This document shows, piece by piece, positions 17,393 through 25,587 of a stretch of DNA of 32,722 bases. Position 1 is the stretch's first letter; each line of letters opens with the position of its first letter. The position numbers and the translations under genes are program-made. The notes beneath the pieces are model-generated. The model saw nothing but the letters and a program-made list of their open reading frames with translations, was not told where the DNA came from and made no database searches. The DNA lies in contig JAGPNG010000003.1 of NCBI GenBank assembly GCA_018052475.1, forward strand, positions 1 through 32,722, read 5' to 3'. This DNA comes from Candidatus Fermentithermobacillaceae bacterium. GTDB lineage: Bacteria > Bacillota > Sulfobacillia > Fermentithermobacillales > Fermentithermobacillaceae.

Positions 17393-17566
17393 CTCCTTGG
17401 GCGTGGCCGCATCCGGCAACGAAATGGCTGCGAAGGGCGCCGGTGGCGACGTTATTTATTGTCGGTACAACCGAAAGTACCTCAAAACCTGAGATTCTAT
17501 CCCCCCTTTCCTTCGGTTAAACGATTTTGAGAAACCGGATACGGCCACTTACAGTAATTGCCAGGC
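17393..17566 (-). promoter_or_regulatory. Long 5' leader of the tad operon with competing hairpins
   Basis: If transcription starts about 7 nt after the -10 box at 17573-17578, the leader is near 175 nt. It contains two mutually exclusive stems: GGTAC/GTACC (17464-17468 with 17477-17481) and TCGGT/ACCGA (17462-17466 with 17470-17474). There is also a small CTCA/TGAG stem (17481-17493) and GC-rich CGCC/GGCG pairing near 17436-17447. I do not recognise a known riboswitch; the c-di-GMP class I and II cores are not present. Confidence 0.35.
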
Positions 17567-17572
17567 GTAAAC

Positions 17573-17601
17573 ATATTACAATCCTATTCCTATAATGTCA
17601 A
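17573..17601 (-). promoter_or_regulatory. Promoter of the tad operon
   Basis: On the minus strand a perfect -35 TTGACA (17596-17601), a 17-bp spacer and -10 TAATAT (17573-17578) precede cpaB. This is the best consensus promoter in the window. It lies back to back with the SLH gene promoter. Confidence 0.7.
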
Positions 17602-17607
17602 TAGCTT

Positions 17608-17615
17608 CCAATTGG
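17608..17615. promoter_or_regulatory. Palindrome CCAATTGG between the divergent promoters
   Basis: An exact 8-bp palindrome lies 6 bp from the tad -35 box and abuts the SLH-gene -35 box. Its position would let one bound regulator affect both promoters. An 8-bp palindrome can occur by chance. Confidence 0.3.
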
Positions 17616-17643
17616 TTCACATTAACTAGAGTTTATTTATAAA
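17616..17643 (+). promoter_or_regulatory. Promoter of the SLH-protein gene
   Basis: TTCACA (17616-17621), a 16-bp spacer and TATAAA (17638-17643), 50 bp before the GTG start. A second candidate, TAAACA-17-TATAAT (17568-17596), overlaps the tad promoter on the other strand. Confidence 0.55.
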
Positions 17644-17693
17644 ATCTGGTATATTCTAGATTGCCGGTGGTAACTGTTGGGGGTTGTTTTTAA

Positions 17694-19286
17694 GTGTATC
17701 GTTCGCCTAGCGCAAATAAGCGGTGTGCTGCGAGAATCTATTTGCTAATGGTACTTATAGCAACCATGATCCTAAAGCCCAGCGAAGGTCAGTGTGCGAT
17801 GGATCCGTGGTACCAAGATCTTGGTAATCATTGGGCCTCAGAATTTGTCTATGTCTTGTGGTCCGAAGGAGTAACTGACGGTCTCATCGGATACACAGAT
17901 GGAGCTGTCTACCCACAGTTTCTCCCTGATCTAAAGTGCTCTAGAGCACAATTCACTGTGTTTATGGCAAAGACGTTTGATTTGAAACCGCTAAAGCCTA
18001 ATTCTCCTACCTACCCTGACGTAACAGAATCCTACGAATTTCTGTCCGGCAAGTTCGCCTGGGAGTGGATTGAAGCTGCGAGATCCGCCGGAATAACCTC
18101 TACTCCTGTCGGCCGCAATTTCTATCCCGACCAAGGGATTACCAGGCAGGACGCGGTAGATCTCCTAGTTCGTTCACTTGGTCTATACGACTATGCTTCA
18201 TCGATGGCAGAAGAGGAAGTAGATCTTCTACTCAATCGCTTCAAAGATGGAATGAGTACGTCGTCGCATAGGCGGCACTCTATGGCTTGCGCGATAAAAT
18301 TCAGGATCATCGAAGGATATGAAGACGGGACTATTCGACCAAAAGTTGCCCTCTTGAGATGCCACGCCGCCACTGTATTATATCGCTCATGCATGATCAG
18401 GGTTTATGCTGAACCTTATTCGGTTTCGCCTGATGGAGACGGATTAGACGATTCAGTAACCTTCAATCTTTCTTACCTCAAAAACAGAGGAATATCCGCA
18501 TGGGATATGGCAATCGAAGATCCTTCGGGCAATGTGATATATACATTCAATCCACACGAAATACCGGGCAATCCGCCGGACACACTCACATGGAAGTGCA
18601 GGGACAGAAATGGGTTTTTCGTACCGCCCGGCATCTATTACTACCAGGCTTGGGTCAAAGATAGAGGAAATCGAACATTCTTCTCCGTGAGAAAGCCCAT
18701 TGAGATCGTTTACTATTCGCTATCAGGATATCTATTTCCCACCACAATCTTAACTGGACAGACCCTGACTATAGTCGCAATGCCTGAACCTTCAGCAATC
18801 GCAGTAGATGCTCTATTCGCAGATGGAAAGTCCAGACCGTTACAGTGGTCTGAGACCCAAGGCAGATGGATATTCCAGTTGTCTGTGGGCGATTTCCTAC
18901 CCTTAGGTACCCAAGTAGTTGTAATAACGGCACAATTCGGCGATAGAACTAGGAATATGACTCTTCCCTTCGAGAGGTTGGACGACTTATGGATTTCGCC
19001 CTATGTGTTTCCAAATCCAATAGAGCCTGGACAAATTCTTCATCTATGCTGTGAATCATCTACCAATATCGACCGCGTTGAGGCCCAATTTTTAGACCAT
19101 ACGATCAAGCTGAGAAAATCCTCAGGCATATGGCAGAAGGCTATCACCGTACCGCCTGACACACCTGAGGGATGCTATCCTATCGTGTTCACTGGCCATT
19201 CGGGGAACCGCTGTGTCACGGCAGTATGCCATCTAACAATAGGTATCGGCCCATTGGGGGAACTCGTCTTTACTCTGACGAGATGA
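17694..19286 (+). CDS. Secreted SLH-domain protein with FlgD-like Ig domain
   Basis: A 530-residue exported protein. The signal peptide has KR and R in the n-region, core IYLLMVLIATMIL (15-27) and probable cleavage near residue 35. Three SLH-type repeats follow: about 39-102 (HWASEFVYVLWSEGV...SRAQFTVFMAK), 106-165 (FAWEWIEAARSAGI...YPDQGITRQDAVDLLVRSLGL) and 175-232 (EGYEDGTIRPK). Then comes a FlgD-type Ig fold (about 237-340: SPDGDGLDDSVTFNLSYL ... PPGIYYYQAWVKDRGN) and two similar beta-rich repeats (345-425, 437-516). SLH domains bind pyruvylated secondary wall polymers, so it should sit in the cell wall. The GTG start has a weak GGGGG SD. It is divergent from the tad operon; a pilus-related role is inference. 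Confidence 0.85.
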   Translation: MYRSPSANKRCAARIYLLMVLIATMILKPSEGQCAMDPWYQDLGNHWASEFVYVLWSEGVTDGLIGYTDGAVYPQFLPDLKCSRAQFTVFMAKTFDLKPLKPNSPTYPDVTESYEFLSGKFAWEWIEAARSAGITSTPVGRNFYPDQGITRQDAVDLLVRSLGLYDYASSMAEEEVDLLLNRFKDGMSTSSHRRHSMACAIKFRIIEGYEDGTIRPKVALLRCHAATVLYRSCMIRVYAEPYSVSPDGDGLDDSVTFNLSYLKNRGISAWDMAIEDPSGNVIYTFNPHEIPGNPPDTLTWKCRDRNGFFVPPGIYYYQAWVKDRGNRTFFSVRKPIEIVYYSLSGYLFPTTILTGQTLTIVAMPEPSAIAVDALFADGKSRPLQWSETQGRWIFQLSVGDFLPLGTQVVVITAQFGDRTRNMTLPFERLDDLWISPYVFPNPIEPGQILHLCCESSTNIDRVEAQFLDHTIKLRKSSGIWQKAITVPPDTPEGCYPIVFTGHSGNRCVTAVCHLTIGIGPLGELVFTLTR

Positions 19287-19307
19287 CTTTAGAGAACGAA
19301 GAGGTTT

Positions 19308-19354
19308 TGAGGCGTCTTCTGGTACCGTTTCAAGGTTCTCTCAGAGGCGCCTCA
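19308..19354. terminator. Possible hairpin between convergent SLH and rbgA genes
   Basis: TGAGGCG (19308-19314) pairs with CGCCTCA (19348-19354), and TCT/AGA extends the stem past a 2-nt bulge. The loop is long and there is no T-run, so this is weak. Confidence 0.3.
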
Positions 19355-19362
19355 CAGCTTCC

Positions 19363-20181
19363 CTAGCCATTAAGGCCGGGTTTCTCAAGGGATATTCGAC
19401 CGAGATTGCCAGTTCGGAATTGTTGGATCAGCGCCGTGCAAGCCCGGTTAATGTCAACTACCCCTCCTGAGGCCAACATACCTCTTGAGAGGCCGAACTC
19501 GGTCAGATACTCCAGAGGAGCTTCGGCATTGAAGACTTCTTTGGCAAGCCAAAAGGCGACCTCGCCAGGGTCGTACTGGTTCTCACTCACAGCCCAAGTA
19601 GCCGCAAGTTTGTACAAGGTCTCACCCTTAACTTGGGACGTGTCTATGACGCCTGGAGTATCGAGAATCTCAACTGAGTGATCAGCCCGAAGCCAGTAGC
19701 TTGACCTTGTAAGACCAGGTTTCGCACCAAATGAAGCCTTCGAGGTCCTCAACAGCCTATTGGCAAGCGATGATTTGCCGACGTTGGGCAGTCCAAACAG
19801 CATCACTCTCAAAGGCTTTTTCTCGAACTCCTCATCCGATCTCCTGTTCATTTCTTCCCTGTTCCTTTTCAAGAAACTTGCCAATTCGGATACCCCTAGT
19901 CCAGTATTTGCGTCAACGGCAAAGCAAGGGAAGCCGTCTTTGCGGAAGTAGTCTATCCACTTTTCCGTGATATCGGGATCGGCCAAATCGGATTTGGACA
20001 TCACATAGACTCTTTTTCTCCTACGAAGATAGGGCTCGGACAACTGAAGAGACGTCCTTGGAATCCTTGAGTCTAATAGGAAAATAAACAGATCTACCAG
20101 GTCCAAGGTCTTTGGGCCTGGTAGTCCAGGATACAACCTTTTCGGCCCTACCTTACGGGGCCGATCTTTTCGAGGGGCCAT
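19363..20181 (-). CDS. rbgA: RbgA/YlqF-like circularly permuted GTPase (divergent)
   Basis: A 272-residue GTPase with permuted motif order: G4 as MSKSD (normally NKxD), then G1 GLPNVGKSS, G2 KPGLTRS, G3 DTPG and a C-terminal helical domain (SGGVVDINRACTALIQQFRTGNLGRISLE) matching RbgA. RbgA helps late maturation of the 50S subunit in Bacillus. Two departures: the N-terminal FPGHMAKA motif, whose His is implicated in GTP hydrolysis, is replaced by YPGLPGPK; and Asn of G4 is Ser. ATG 20181 is chosen, overlapping lepB by 34 nt; the SD (AAAGG) is weak. Position after rplS and lepB supports the name. Confidence 0.85.
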   Translation of the reverse strand: MAPRKDRPRKVGPKRLYPGLPGPKTLDLVDLFIFLLDSRIPRTSLQLSEPYLRRRKRVYVMSKSDLADPDITEKWIDYFRKDGFPCFAVDANTGLGVSELASFLKRNREEMNRRSDEEFEKKPLRVMLFGLPNVGKSSLANRLLRTSKASFGAKPGLTRSSYWLRADHSVEILDTPGVIDTSQVKGETLYKLAATWAVSENQYDPGEVAFWLAKEVFNAEAPLEYLTEFGLSRGMLASGGVVDINRACTALIQQFRTGNLGRISLEKPGLNG

Positions 20182-20654
20182 ATGATATAAACTGCCTTTC
20201 CTTTCAAAAACTCTTCCTTGACACAACCAAAATATCTCGAGTCTTCGCTATTGGTCCTATGATCGCCCATAACAAATACGCTGTCGCTTGGTACTGTGAC
20301 GGCAGCCATGTTGTAGATACCGGGATATTCTATGTAAGACTCTTGCTGAAGCTGCCCGTTGATGTACAAGCGCCCCAAACGTATCTCTATGGTATCACCG
20401 CCTACAGCTACCACCCTCTTTATATAGTCCTTTGAGGGATCCAAGGGATAGCGAAGTACCACAACATCACCGCGACTCGGTTCACCTATCTTGTATGCAA
20501 TCTTGGAAACGAGAAGCCTATTTCCGTCAACAAGAGTCGGCTCCATAGAAGGACCCTGAACCACAAAAACCTCTACCAACAGGGTTCTTACTAGTATCGC
20601 GATAACTAGCGCCACAACGGTTACTTCAACAATATCCTTAAAGGTCTGCATCAT
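20148..20654 (-). CDS. lepB: Signal peptidase I
   Basis: A 168-residue type I signal peptidase of the short Gram-positive (SipS-like) form. One N-terminal TM helix (about 8-30) is followed by the catalytic Ser36 in QGPSMEPT, Lys79 in [12 protein letters not shown], and the conserved [17 protein letters not shown] box. It removes signal peptides at the outer face of the membrane. The ATG overlaps the rplS stop (ATGA) with AGAGGAA upstream, so it is translationally coupled in the rplS-lepB-rbgA arrangement common in Clostridia. Confidence 0.96.
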   Translation of the reverse strand: MMQTFKDIVEVTVVALVIAILVRTLLVEVFVVQGPSMEPTLVDGNRLLVSKIAYKIGEPSRGDVVVLRYPLDPSKDYIKRVVAVGGDTIEIRLGRLYINGQLQQESYIEYPGIYNMAAVTVPSDSVFVMGDHRTNSEDSRYFGCVKEEFLKGKAVYIIWPLEKIGPVR

Positions 20655-20995
20655 TTCCTCTTCTCAGGAATCCTAGCCGCCTTACCAGATCTTTCTCTTA
20701 GGTAGTAGAGTTTGGCTCTCCTCACTCTTCCTCTACGAAGGACCTCTATCTTATCAATTCTGGGCGAATGAACCGGGAATGTCCTTTCAATCCCAACCCC
20801 ATAAGATACACGCCGCACGGTAAATGTCTCTCGAAGTCCGCCGCTTTGGCGCCTTATCACAACCCCGTCGAAGGGCTGAATACGCTCGCGCCCTCCTTCT
20901 ACCACCTTGAAGTGCACTCTAACGGTATCCCCCGGGCCAAAATCGGGCAGATCATTCCTTATCTGCTTATTCTCTATCGTCTTTATGATATCCAC
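20651..20995 (-). CDS. rplS: 50S ribosomal protein L19
   Basis: A 114-residue L19, the family's normal length. Typical sequence: an IIKTIE-like N-terminus, [27 protein letters not shown] and [19 protein letters not shown]. The GTG at 20995 is chosen because GAGGAG lies 8 nt upstream and it restores the usual N-terminus; an earlier in-frame codon at 21016 would add seven residues and lacks an SD. It follows trmD closely, as in most bacteria. Confidence 0.97.
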   Translation of the reverse strand: MDIIKTIENKQIRNDLPDFGPGDTVRVHFKVVEGGRERIQPFDGVVIRRQSGGLRETFTVRRVSYGVGIERTFPVHSPRIDKIEVLRRGRVRRAKLYYLRERSGKAARIPEKRK

Positions 20996-21015
20996 ATGAA
21001 TCACTCCTCGCCTCA

Positions 21016-21765
21016 CTACAACTCTTTCACATTTGTTTGTTCTTCGTTGATTTCCTCCAGATCTCGCCTATCCTCAAAAGTAAGGCGAGCACTTCTAAGC
21101 AACTCAGGTCGTCTTTGCGCCGTCCGTCTCAAAGATTCCTTGCGTCGCCACCTATGGACGGCTTCATGATTTCCGCTGAGCAAAACCTCGGGTACGCTAA
21201 GACCTCTATACGTGCTGGGCCTCGTATATTGAGGTCCCTCCAAAAGACCATCGGAGAAAGAGTCTGCTAGTGCTGATGTTTCATCTCCCAAGACGCCAGG
21301 TATAAACCTAGAAGATGCATCCAAAACAACCATAGCAGCGAGTTCTCCGCCCGTCAGAACATAATCGCCAATGGAGATTTCTACATCAGCCAATCTTCGT
21401 ATTCTCTCGTCGAACCCTTCATAGTGCCCGGCAATCAGTATTATGGTTTCCTTTCCCGCAATCTCTCGAGCACAGGTTGAATCAAATCGTCTGCCTTGAG
21501 GGCTGAGCAACACAACATACGGTTCCGCATCCATCTGCTCTCTGATCCATTCGATAGCTTCATATACAGGTTCGGGCTTCATGACCATGCCCGGACCGCC
21601 ACCGTATGGGTAATCATCTACGGTTCCGTGACGATCTTCTGCAAACTCCCTGATATTCACCAGGTGAACTTCTAACAATCCCTGTTCTTGTGCACGTTTC
21701 ATGATACTCGAATTTAGCACCCCTGCAAACATTTCAGGGAATAACGTAAGAATATACGCCTTCAA
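21016..21765 (-). CDS. trmD: tRNA (guanine37-N1)-methyltransferase TrmD
   Basis: A 249-residue SPOUT methyltransferase that makes m1G37 in tRNAs and prevents frameshifting. Visible: LTLFPEMF at the start, [12 protein letters not shown], the trefoil-knot AdoMet site [10 protein letters not shown] and [15 protein letters not shown], and the C-terminal [15 protein letters not shown]. The TTG start has AGGAGG 7 nt upstream and overlaps the ylqD stop by 4 nt. Length is typical; the last 30 residues are charged and family-variable. Confidence 0.98.
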   Translation of the reverse strand: MKAYILTLFPEMFAGVLNSSIMKRAQEQGLLEVHLVNIREFAEDRHGTVDDYPYGGGPGMVMKPEPVYEAIEWIREQMDAEPYVVLLSPQGRRFDSTCAREIAGKETIILIAGHYEGFDERIRRLADVEISIGDYVLTGGELAAMVVLDASSRFIPGVLGDETSALADSFSDGLLEGPQYTRPSTYRGLSVPEVLLSGNHEAVHRWRRKESLRRTAQRRPELLRSARLTFEDRRDLEEINEEQTNVKEL

Positions 21766-22223
21766 TGCTCATCCTCCTGGGATTTACCAAGGCTCCCACT
21801 ACCTATAGGAGACTTGACGCTGTATTCACGAGACACGCTGATAGCGTCATTATCCCTTATGGCCACAACTCTGCCGTCTTCAACGACAATTTCACAAGCC
21901 ATGGCCTCAGGCCACCTATCTCCAACCTTGAGGTCATAAAAACCTTCGATCTGACCACGGGCAATCTCTTGCCCATCTTGGAGACCGGCAATATCCTTTA
22001 GGTTCTGAAGCAGGGTTTCCTTGCGCGCAATCAGTTTCTTTTTTGTGTCAAGCAATGAAGAAACATCGCTTTCTTTCGGAGATGCGCTTATCAGAGTCTC
22101 TTCAACTCTTGAAATCTCGTTCTCTATGTCTTTTAGGACCTTCTGCGTTTCCATACCAAGCTCAGACCGCAGACGCGGCGTAACCCTTGACTTCACCGTG
22201 ACCGATCTGGAAACTATCATCAT
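21762..22223 (-). CDS. ylqD: YlqD family protein
   Basis: A 153-residue cytosolic protein of unknown function. A basic [16 protein letters not shown] start, a charged coiled-coil middle ([17 protein letters not shown]; [25 protein letters not shown]) and the C-terminal [26 protein letters not shown] match YlqD of Bacillus and Clostridia, which sits between khpA and rimM/trmD. It is not RimM: the RimM GRVxGxHGLxGEV start and PRC-barrel motifs are missing. The ATG is 7 nt after GGGGA; a GTG lies one codon upstream. The C-terminal 25 residues are Ser/Gly-rich and probably disordered. Confidence 0.8.
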   Translation of the reverse strand: MMIVSRSVTVKSRVTPRLRSELGMETQKVLKDIENEISRVEETLISASPKESDVSSLLDTKKKLIARKETLLQNLKDIAGLQDGQEIARGQIEGFYDLKVGDRWPEAMACEIVVEDGRVVAIRDNDAISVSREYSVKSPIGSGSLGKSQEDEH

Positions 22224-22267
22224 CACACCGTCCCCAAAAAATACGTCTCGCGAAACCCTTACCTAAT

Positions 22268-22501
22268 TCACTCCAAGATTTCAACCGTAGCACGTTTCCC
22301 TTCTTTTGCTGCAGCTGCTTGAACAAGAGCCCTTACTGCGTGAATAACGCGTCCCTTTTTCCCTATAACTTTTCCCATGTCTTCCGGCGCAACCCTTAGT
22401 TCGAACACTACTGCTCTTTCGCCCTCCACCTCGTTGACCTCTACCTGGTCTGGATAATCCACTATCGACTTGGCAATATACGTTACTAGATCCTTCAACA
22501 T
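22268..22501 (-). CDS. khpA: KH-domain RNA-binding protein KhpA
   Basis: A 77-residue single KH domain. The GxxG loop is GKKG in [19 protein letters not shown], preceded by [11 protein letters not shown]. KhpA (YlqC) binds RNA, often with KhpB/Jag, and affects cell envelope and division genes. The ATG has AAGGAGG at normal spacing. It lies 17 nt after rpsP, the conserved position. Confidence 0.95.
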   Translation of the reverse strand: MLKDLVTYIAKSIVDYPDQVEVNEVEGERAVVFELRVAPEDMGKVIGKKGRVIHAVRALVQAAAAKEGKRATVEILE

Positions 22502-22518
22502 ATGCGCCCTCCTTGAGA

Positions 22519-22806
22519 CTAGTTGTCTGCGTCAGTTCCCTTCGTGCGAGCGGCCTGCCATTTCTCCATAACACCTGCTCGATCCAAAATCGTCTTTGCA
22601 GTAGGGGTAGGAACTGCGCCTCTTTCCAACCATAACATAGCCTTGTCTTCGTGCACTTTGTACGTCGCCGGATCGGTAGTAGGATCATAGTACCCGATCT
22701 CTTCGATGGGTTTGCCATCGCGCCCGGTTTTTGAATCTGCAACTACTATCCTGTATGATGGGTTCTTCTTGGCACCCATCCTCTTCAAACGAATCTTTAC
22801 TGCCAA
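22519..22806 (-). CDS. rpsP: 30S ribosomal protein S16
   Basis: A 95-residue S16 with the family start [22 protein letters not shown] and later IEEIGYYDP and [12 protein letters not shown]. The TTG start gives the expected N-terminus and has GGAG 10 nt upstream in AAAGGAGCAGTGAT. A TTG start is uncommon for a highly expressed ribosomal protein but fits the frequent TTG use here. It lies 46 nt after ffh. Confidence 0.98.
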   Translation of the reverse strand: MAVKIRLKRMGAKKNPSYRIVVADSKTGRDGKPIEEIGYYDPTTDPATYKVHEDKAMLWLERGAVPTPTAKTILDRAGVMEKWQAARTKGTDADN

Positions 22807-22852
22807 TTTATCACTGCTCCTTTCTCATCAAGTCCGAATCCTAAATCTGCGC

Positions 22853-24172
22853 TTACGGCAGACGTAGTTTTCCTATTCTATCAGGCTTGTTCATCTTAAA
22901 CAGCATCTTCCTTGCTTGGAAGAACTGTTTAAGAAGCCTGTTTACTTCCTGTACCGATGTACCGCTTCCCTTAGCTATCCTGCGCTTCCTAGAACCGTCG
23001 ATGATGTCAGGCTTGCGTCTCTCAATCGGTGTCATTGAGCCTATGATCGCTTCTACCCTTGCAATCTCTTTTGGATCAACTTCCACGTCTGCTGCAGCCT
23101 TCGGGAAACCCGGTATCATGCGCATTATATCTCCGAGGGAACCCATTTTCTTAACCTCTGTCATCTGATCCATGAAGTCTTCAAGCGTGAACTCCCGACG
23201 CTTCAGTTTCGCCTCCATTTCAGCCGCTTTTTTCTCGTCAAAAGCTGACTCGGCCCTTTCTATTAACGTGAGGATATCGCCCATCCCTAGAATCCGAGAA
23301 GCCATTCTATCAGGATGGAACACTTCGAAGTCTTCTATTTTCTCCCCAACAGATACGAATTTTATAGGTTTACCCGTTACTTTGGCAATGGATAGCGCGG
23401 CTCCTCCTCTAGCATCTGAATCCATCTTGCTCAGAACTACCCCTGTAATATCAACCACTTGATCGAAAACCTCTGCAACTTTGCACGCTTCTTGCCCACT
23501 CATAGCATCTACTACCAGCAATCTTTCCTTCGGTGAAGTAGCCTCGCTGATTCTCCTGGCCTCTTCCATCATATCGGCATCTACCTGTAATCTACCGGCT
23601 GTATCTAGAATAACAACGTCGAAGGAAGATTCTATTGCCTTTTCGACACCCCGTTTAGCAATCATTTCTGGAGAAGTGCCGTCAGTAAGAGTAAAAAACC
23701 CCACACCGGCACCTTCTGCTAATAGTTCAAGCTGTTTTTGAGCCGCGGGTCTGTAAATATCGCAAGAAACAAGTAACGCCCTTCTTCCTTGCTTCTTCAA
23801 GTGAACACCAAGTTTACCCGCGGTCGATGTCTTCCCTGAACCTTGGAGACCATAAAGAGCTATTACACAAGGAGGAGGACCCGAGACATTCAGCATGTGA
23901 GTCTTGCCACCTAGTAATTCTATGAGCTCCTCGTTCACTATTTTGATTACTTGTTGGGCAGGCGTTAGACTCTCTAAAACATCGGAACTGAGGCAGCGAT
24001 CCTTTACCACAGCAGTAAACTCCTTGACTACCTTGAAGTTCACATCAGCTTCTAGCAAAGCTAGCCGCACTTCTCTCAATGTTTCATCAATGTCTTTTTC
24101 GGAGAGTTTTCCTTTTCCGCGCAATTTCTTGAAAGTATCTGCAAGGCGCGACGCAAGATTCTCAAATGCCAT
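22853..24172 (-). CDS. ffh: Signal recognition particle protein Ffh (SRP54)
   Basis: A 439-residue SRP GTPase that targets nascent membrane and secreted proteins with FtsY. It has an N domain (1-90), G domain with GLQGSGKTS (108-116), DIYRPAAQKQL, DTAGRL and SKMDSDARGG (usually TKMDGDARGG), and a methionine-rich M domain (FMDQMTEVKKMGSLGDIMRMIPG; SRKRRIAKGSG for SRP RNA binding). ATG 24172 is chosen with GGGGTGA upstream; earlier in-frame codons extend into ylxM. It overlaps ylxM by 11 nt. No SRP RNA gene is seen nearby. Confidence 0.98.
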   Translation of the reverse strand: MAFENLASRLADTFKKLRGKGKLSEKDIDETLREVRLALLEADVNFKVVKEFTAVVKDRCLSSDVLESLTPAQQVIKIVNEELIELLGGKTHMLNVSGPPPCVIALYGLQGSGKTSTAGKLGVHLKKQGRRALLVSCDIYRPAAQKQLELLAEGAGVGFFTLTDGTSPEMIAKRGVEKAIESSFDVVILDTAGRLQVDADMMEEARRISEATSPKERLLVVDAMSGQEACKVAEVFDQVVDITGVVLSKMDSDARGGAALSIAKVTGKPIKFVSVGEKIEDFEVFHPDRMASRILGMGDILTLIERAESAFDEKKAAEMEAKLKRREFTLEDFMDQMTEVKKMGSLGDIMRMIPGFPKAAADVEVDPKEIARVEAIIGSMTPIERRKPDIIDGSRKRRIAKGSGTSVQEVNRLLKQFFQARKMLFKMNKPDRIGKLRLP

Positions 24173-24566
24173 TTTTGTATTCACCCCGAGAATCATTCTC
24201 ATCAATAGCCATCAGCACTAGTTTCCGATGCTCGTCCCAGTTATCCTCATTCATCGTCTCGCAAAGTTCCCTTATTTTCCTCAGGCATTCTTCGAACTCT
24301 TCCGTTTTGTGTTTCATACCTATTTTCTCTTCATAGAAGCACAGAGCATTTACACAGCGTTTTATAGCGTCATCGCAACCTTGCCTCGATATCCCGATCC
24401 TTTGGGCGATCTCCGATAGAGACAGATCTTCGTCGAATTTGAGTTCGGCTACTTGTCTCTGCCTAGGAGGAAGCAACTCTTCGTACAGATCCCTAAGAAC
24501 CGCAATCTTATGGATATCTTCGGGTGACGAATATGACATCTTTTTCATCAGATCCCTCGCTGTCAT
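24162..24566 (-). CDS. ylxM: YlxM/p13 family DNA-binding protein (UPF0122)
   Basis: A 134-residue sigma-4-like helix-turn-helix protein: LRDLYEELLPPRQRQVAELKF, then DLSLSEIAQRIGISRQGCDDAIKR, then an acidic C-terminal helix. YlxM is usually encoded with ffh and is thought to regulate or assist the SRP system. ATG 24566 has AAAGGT 7 nt upstream and leaves 40 nt after ftsY; a longer frame overlapping ftsY lacks an SD. The overlap with ffh implies coupled translation. Confidence 0.93.
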   Translation of the reverse strand: MTARDLMKKMSYSSPEDIHKIAVLRDLYEELLPPRQRQVAELKFDEDLSLSEIAQRIGISRQGCDDAIKRCVNALCFYEEKIGMKHKTEEFEECLRKIRELCETMNEDNWDEHRKLVLMAIDENDSRGEYKNGI

Positions 24567-24606
24567 GGTTAGTACCTTTACACATGTATAGATTCTACAC
24601 AAAAGC

Positions 24607-25548
24607 CTAGGTACGGTCAACAGTCGATCCGACTGAATCTAGGCCAAAAATCCCATAGGCGAAGTCGCGAGGGTTGAAATCCTTTAGATCCTCCGGCTTT
24701 TCTCCAATGCCAACAAGTTTTATGGGAATCCCGAGTTCACTCGCGATAGCCACTGCAATGCCCCCCTTTGAGGAACCGTCCAGTTTGGTTATGCACACCC
24801 CTGTTACACCCACGTTTTCCGCGAACACCTTTGCCTGAACGAGGCCGTTCTGACCTGTAGTCCCATCAATAACGAGAAGCACTTCATGCGGTGCACCGGG
24901 GATCTCTCTAGAGATTACCCGAATTATCTTCTTGAGCTCTTCCATCAAGTTCTTCTTGGTATGAAGACGCCCCGCGGTATCGACCAAAAGAAGATCCGCA
25001 TTCCTGGCAATCGATGCCCTAGCGGCGTCAAAGGCGACTGCGCCAGGATCTGCGCCATGCTGATGACTGATTAGATCAGCCCCCACGCGTTTGGCCCAAA
25101 CCGCCAGCTGATCGCCTGCAGCCGCCCGAAAAGTATCGGCTGCGGCAAGAACTACCTTTTTCCCCTCGTCAGTCCATCTTTTTGCCAGTTTCGCGATGGT
25201 GGTGGTCTTACCTGAGCCGTTAACACCTACCATAACGTAAACTGTAGGCCCAGAGTCTACAACTTTAAGCGGCTCATCGACGGAAAGAAAGATCTCGGCC
25301 ACTTTCTCTGCCATAAACCTGTAGAGGTCATCTTGCGAGCCAACGGGTTGCTTCTTGGTCTCTTCTCGGAGACTCGAGATGAGGCTCGAAGTTGCTTTCA
25401 CACCGACGTCTGCTTGAATGAGTATGCCTTCGAGCTCCTCCAGGAATTCGTCAGTGAGTACCCCTGGTCTGAATATAGTTTCTATCTTACTCCGCAGATT
25501 GCTTGATGTCTTTGAAAGTCCTTGTTTGAATCGTTCGAATATACCCAT
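24607..25548 (-). CDS. ftsY: SRP receptor GTPase FtsY
   Basis: A 313-residue compact FtsY consisting of the NG core without the long acidic A domain, as in many Firmicutes. Motifs: GVNGSGKTTT (108-117), DTFRAAAGDQL, DTAGRLHTKKNLMEEL, TKLDGSSKGG, and the C-terminal IGEKPEDLKDFNPRDF. The basic amphipathic N-terminus (MGIFERFKQGL) suits membrane contact. The ATG has GGAGGGA upstream and lies 39 nt after smc. Confidence 0.98.
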   Translation of the reverse strand: MGIFERFKQGLSKTSSNLRSKIETIFRPGVLTDEFLEELEGILIQADVGVKATSSLISSLREETKKQPVGSQDDLYRFMAEKVAEIFLSVDEPLKVVDSGPTVYVMVGVNGSGKTTTIAKLAKRWTDEGKKVVLAAADTFRAAAGDQLAVWAKRVGADLISHQHGADPGAVAFDAARASIARNADLLLVDTAGRLHTKKNLMEELKKIIRVISREIPGAPHEVLLVIDGTTGQNGLVQAKVFAENVGVTGVCITKLDGSSKGGIAVAIASELGIPIKLVGIGEKPEDLKDFNPRDFAYGIFGLDSVGSTVDRT

Positions 25549-25587
25549 CTGAGATTCCCTCCATAACTGCCATGCTTCTTAGATTAT

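Noticed and set aside
17393..17566. c-di-GMP riboswitch in the tad leader
   Set aside because: c-di-GMP control would suit a pilus operon, but neither the class I core (CACGCACAGGGCAAACC-like) nor the class II core is found.
21762..22223. RimM
   Set aside because: The position suggested RimM, but the sequence has a coiled-coil middle and the KVGDRW / [11 protein letters not shown] end of YlqD, and lacks RimM motifs.
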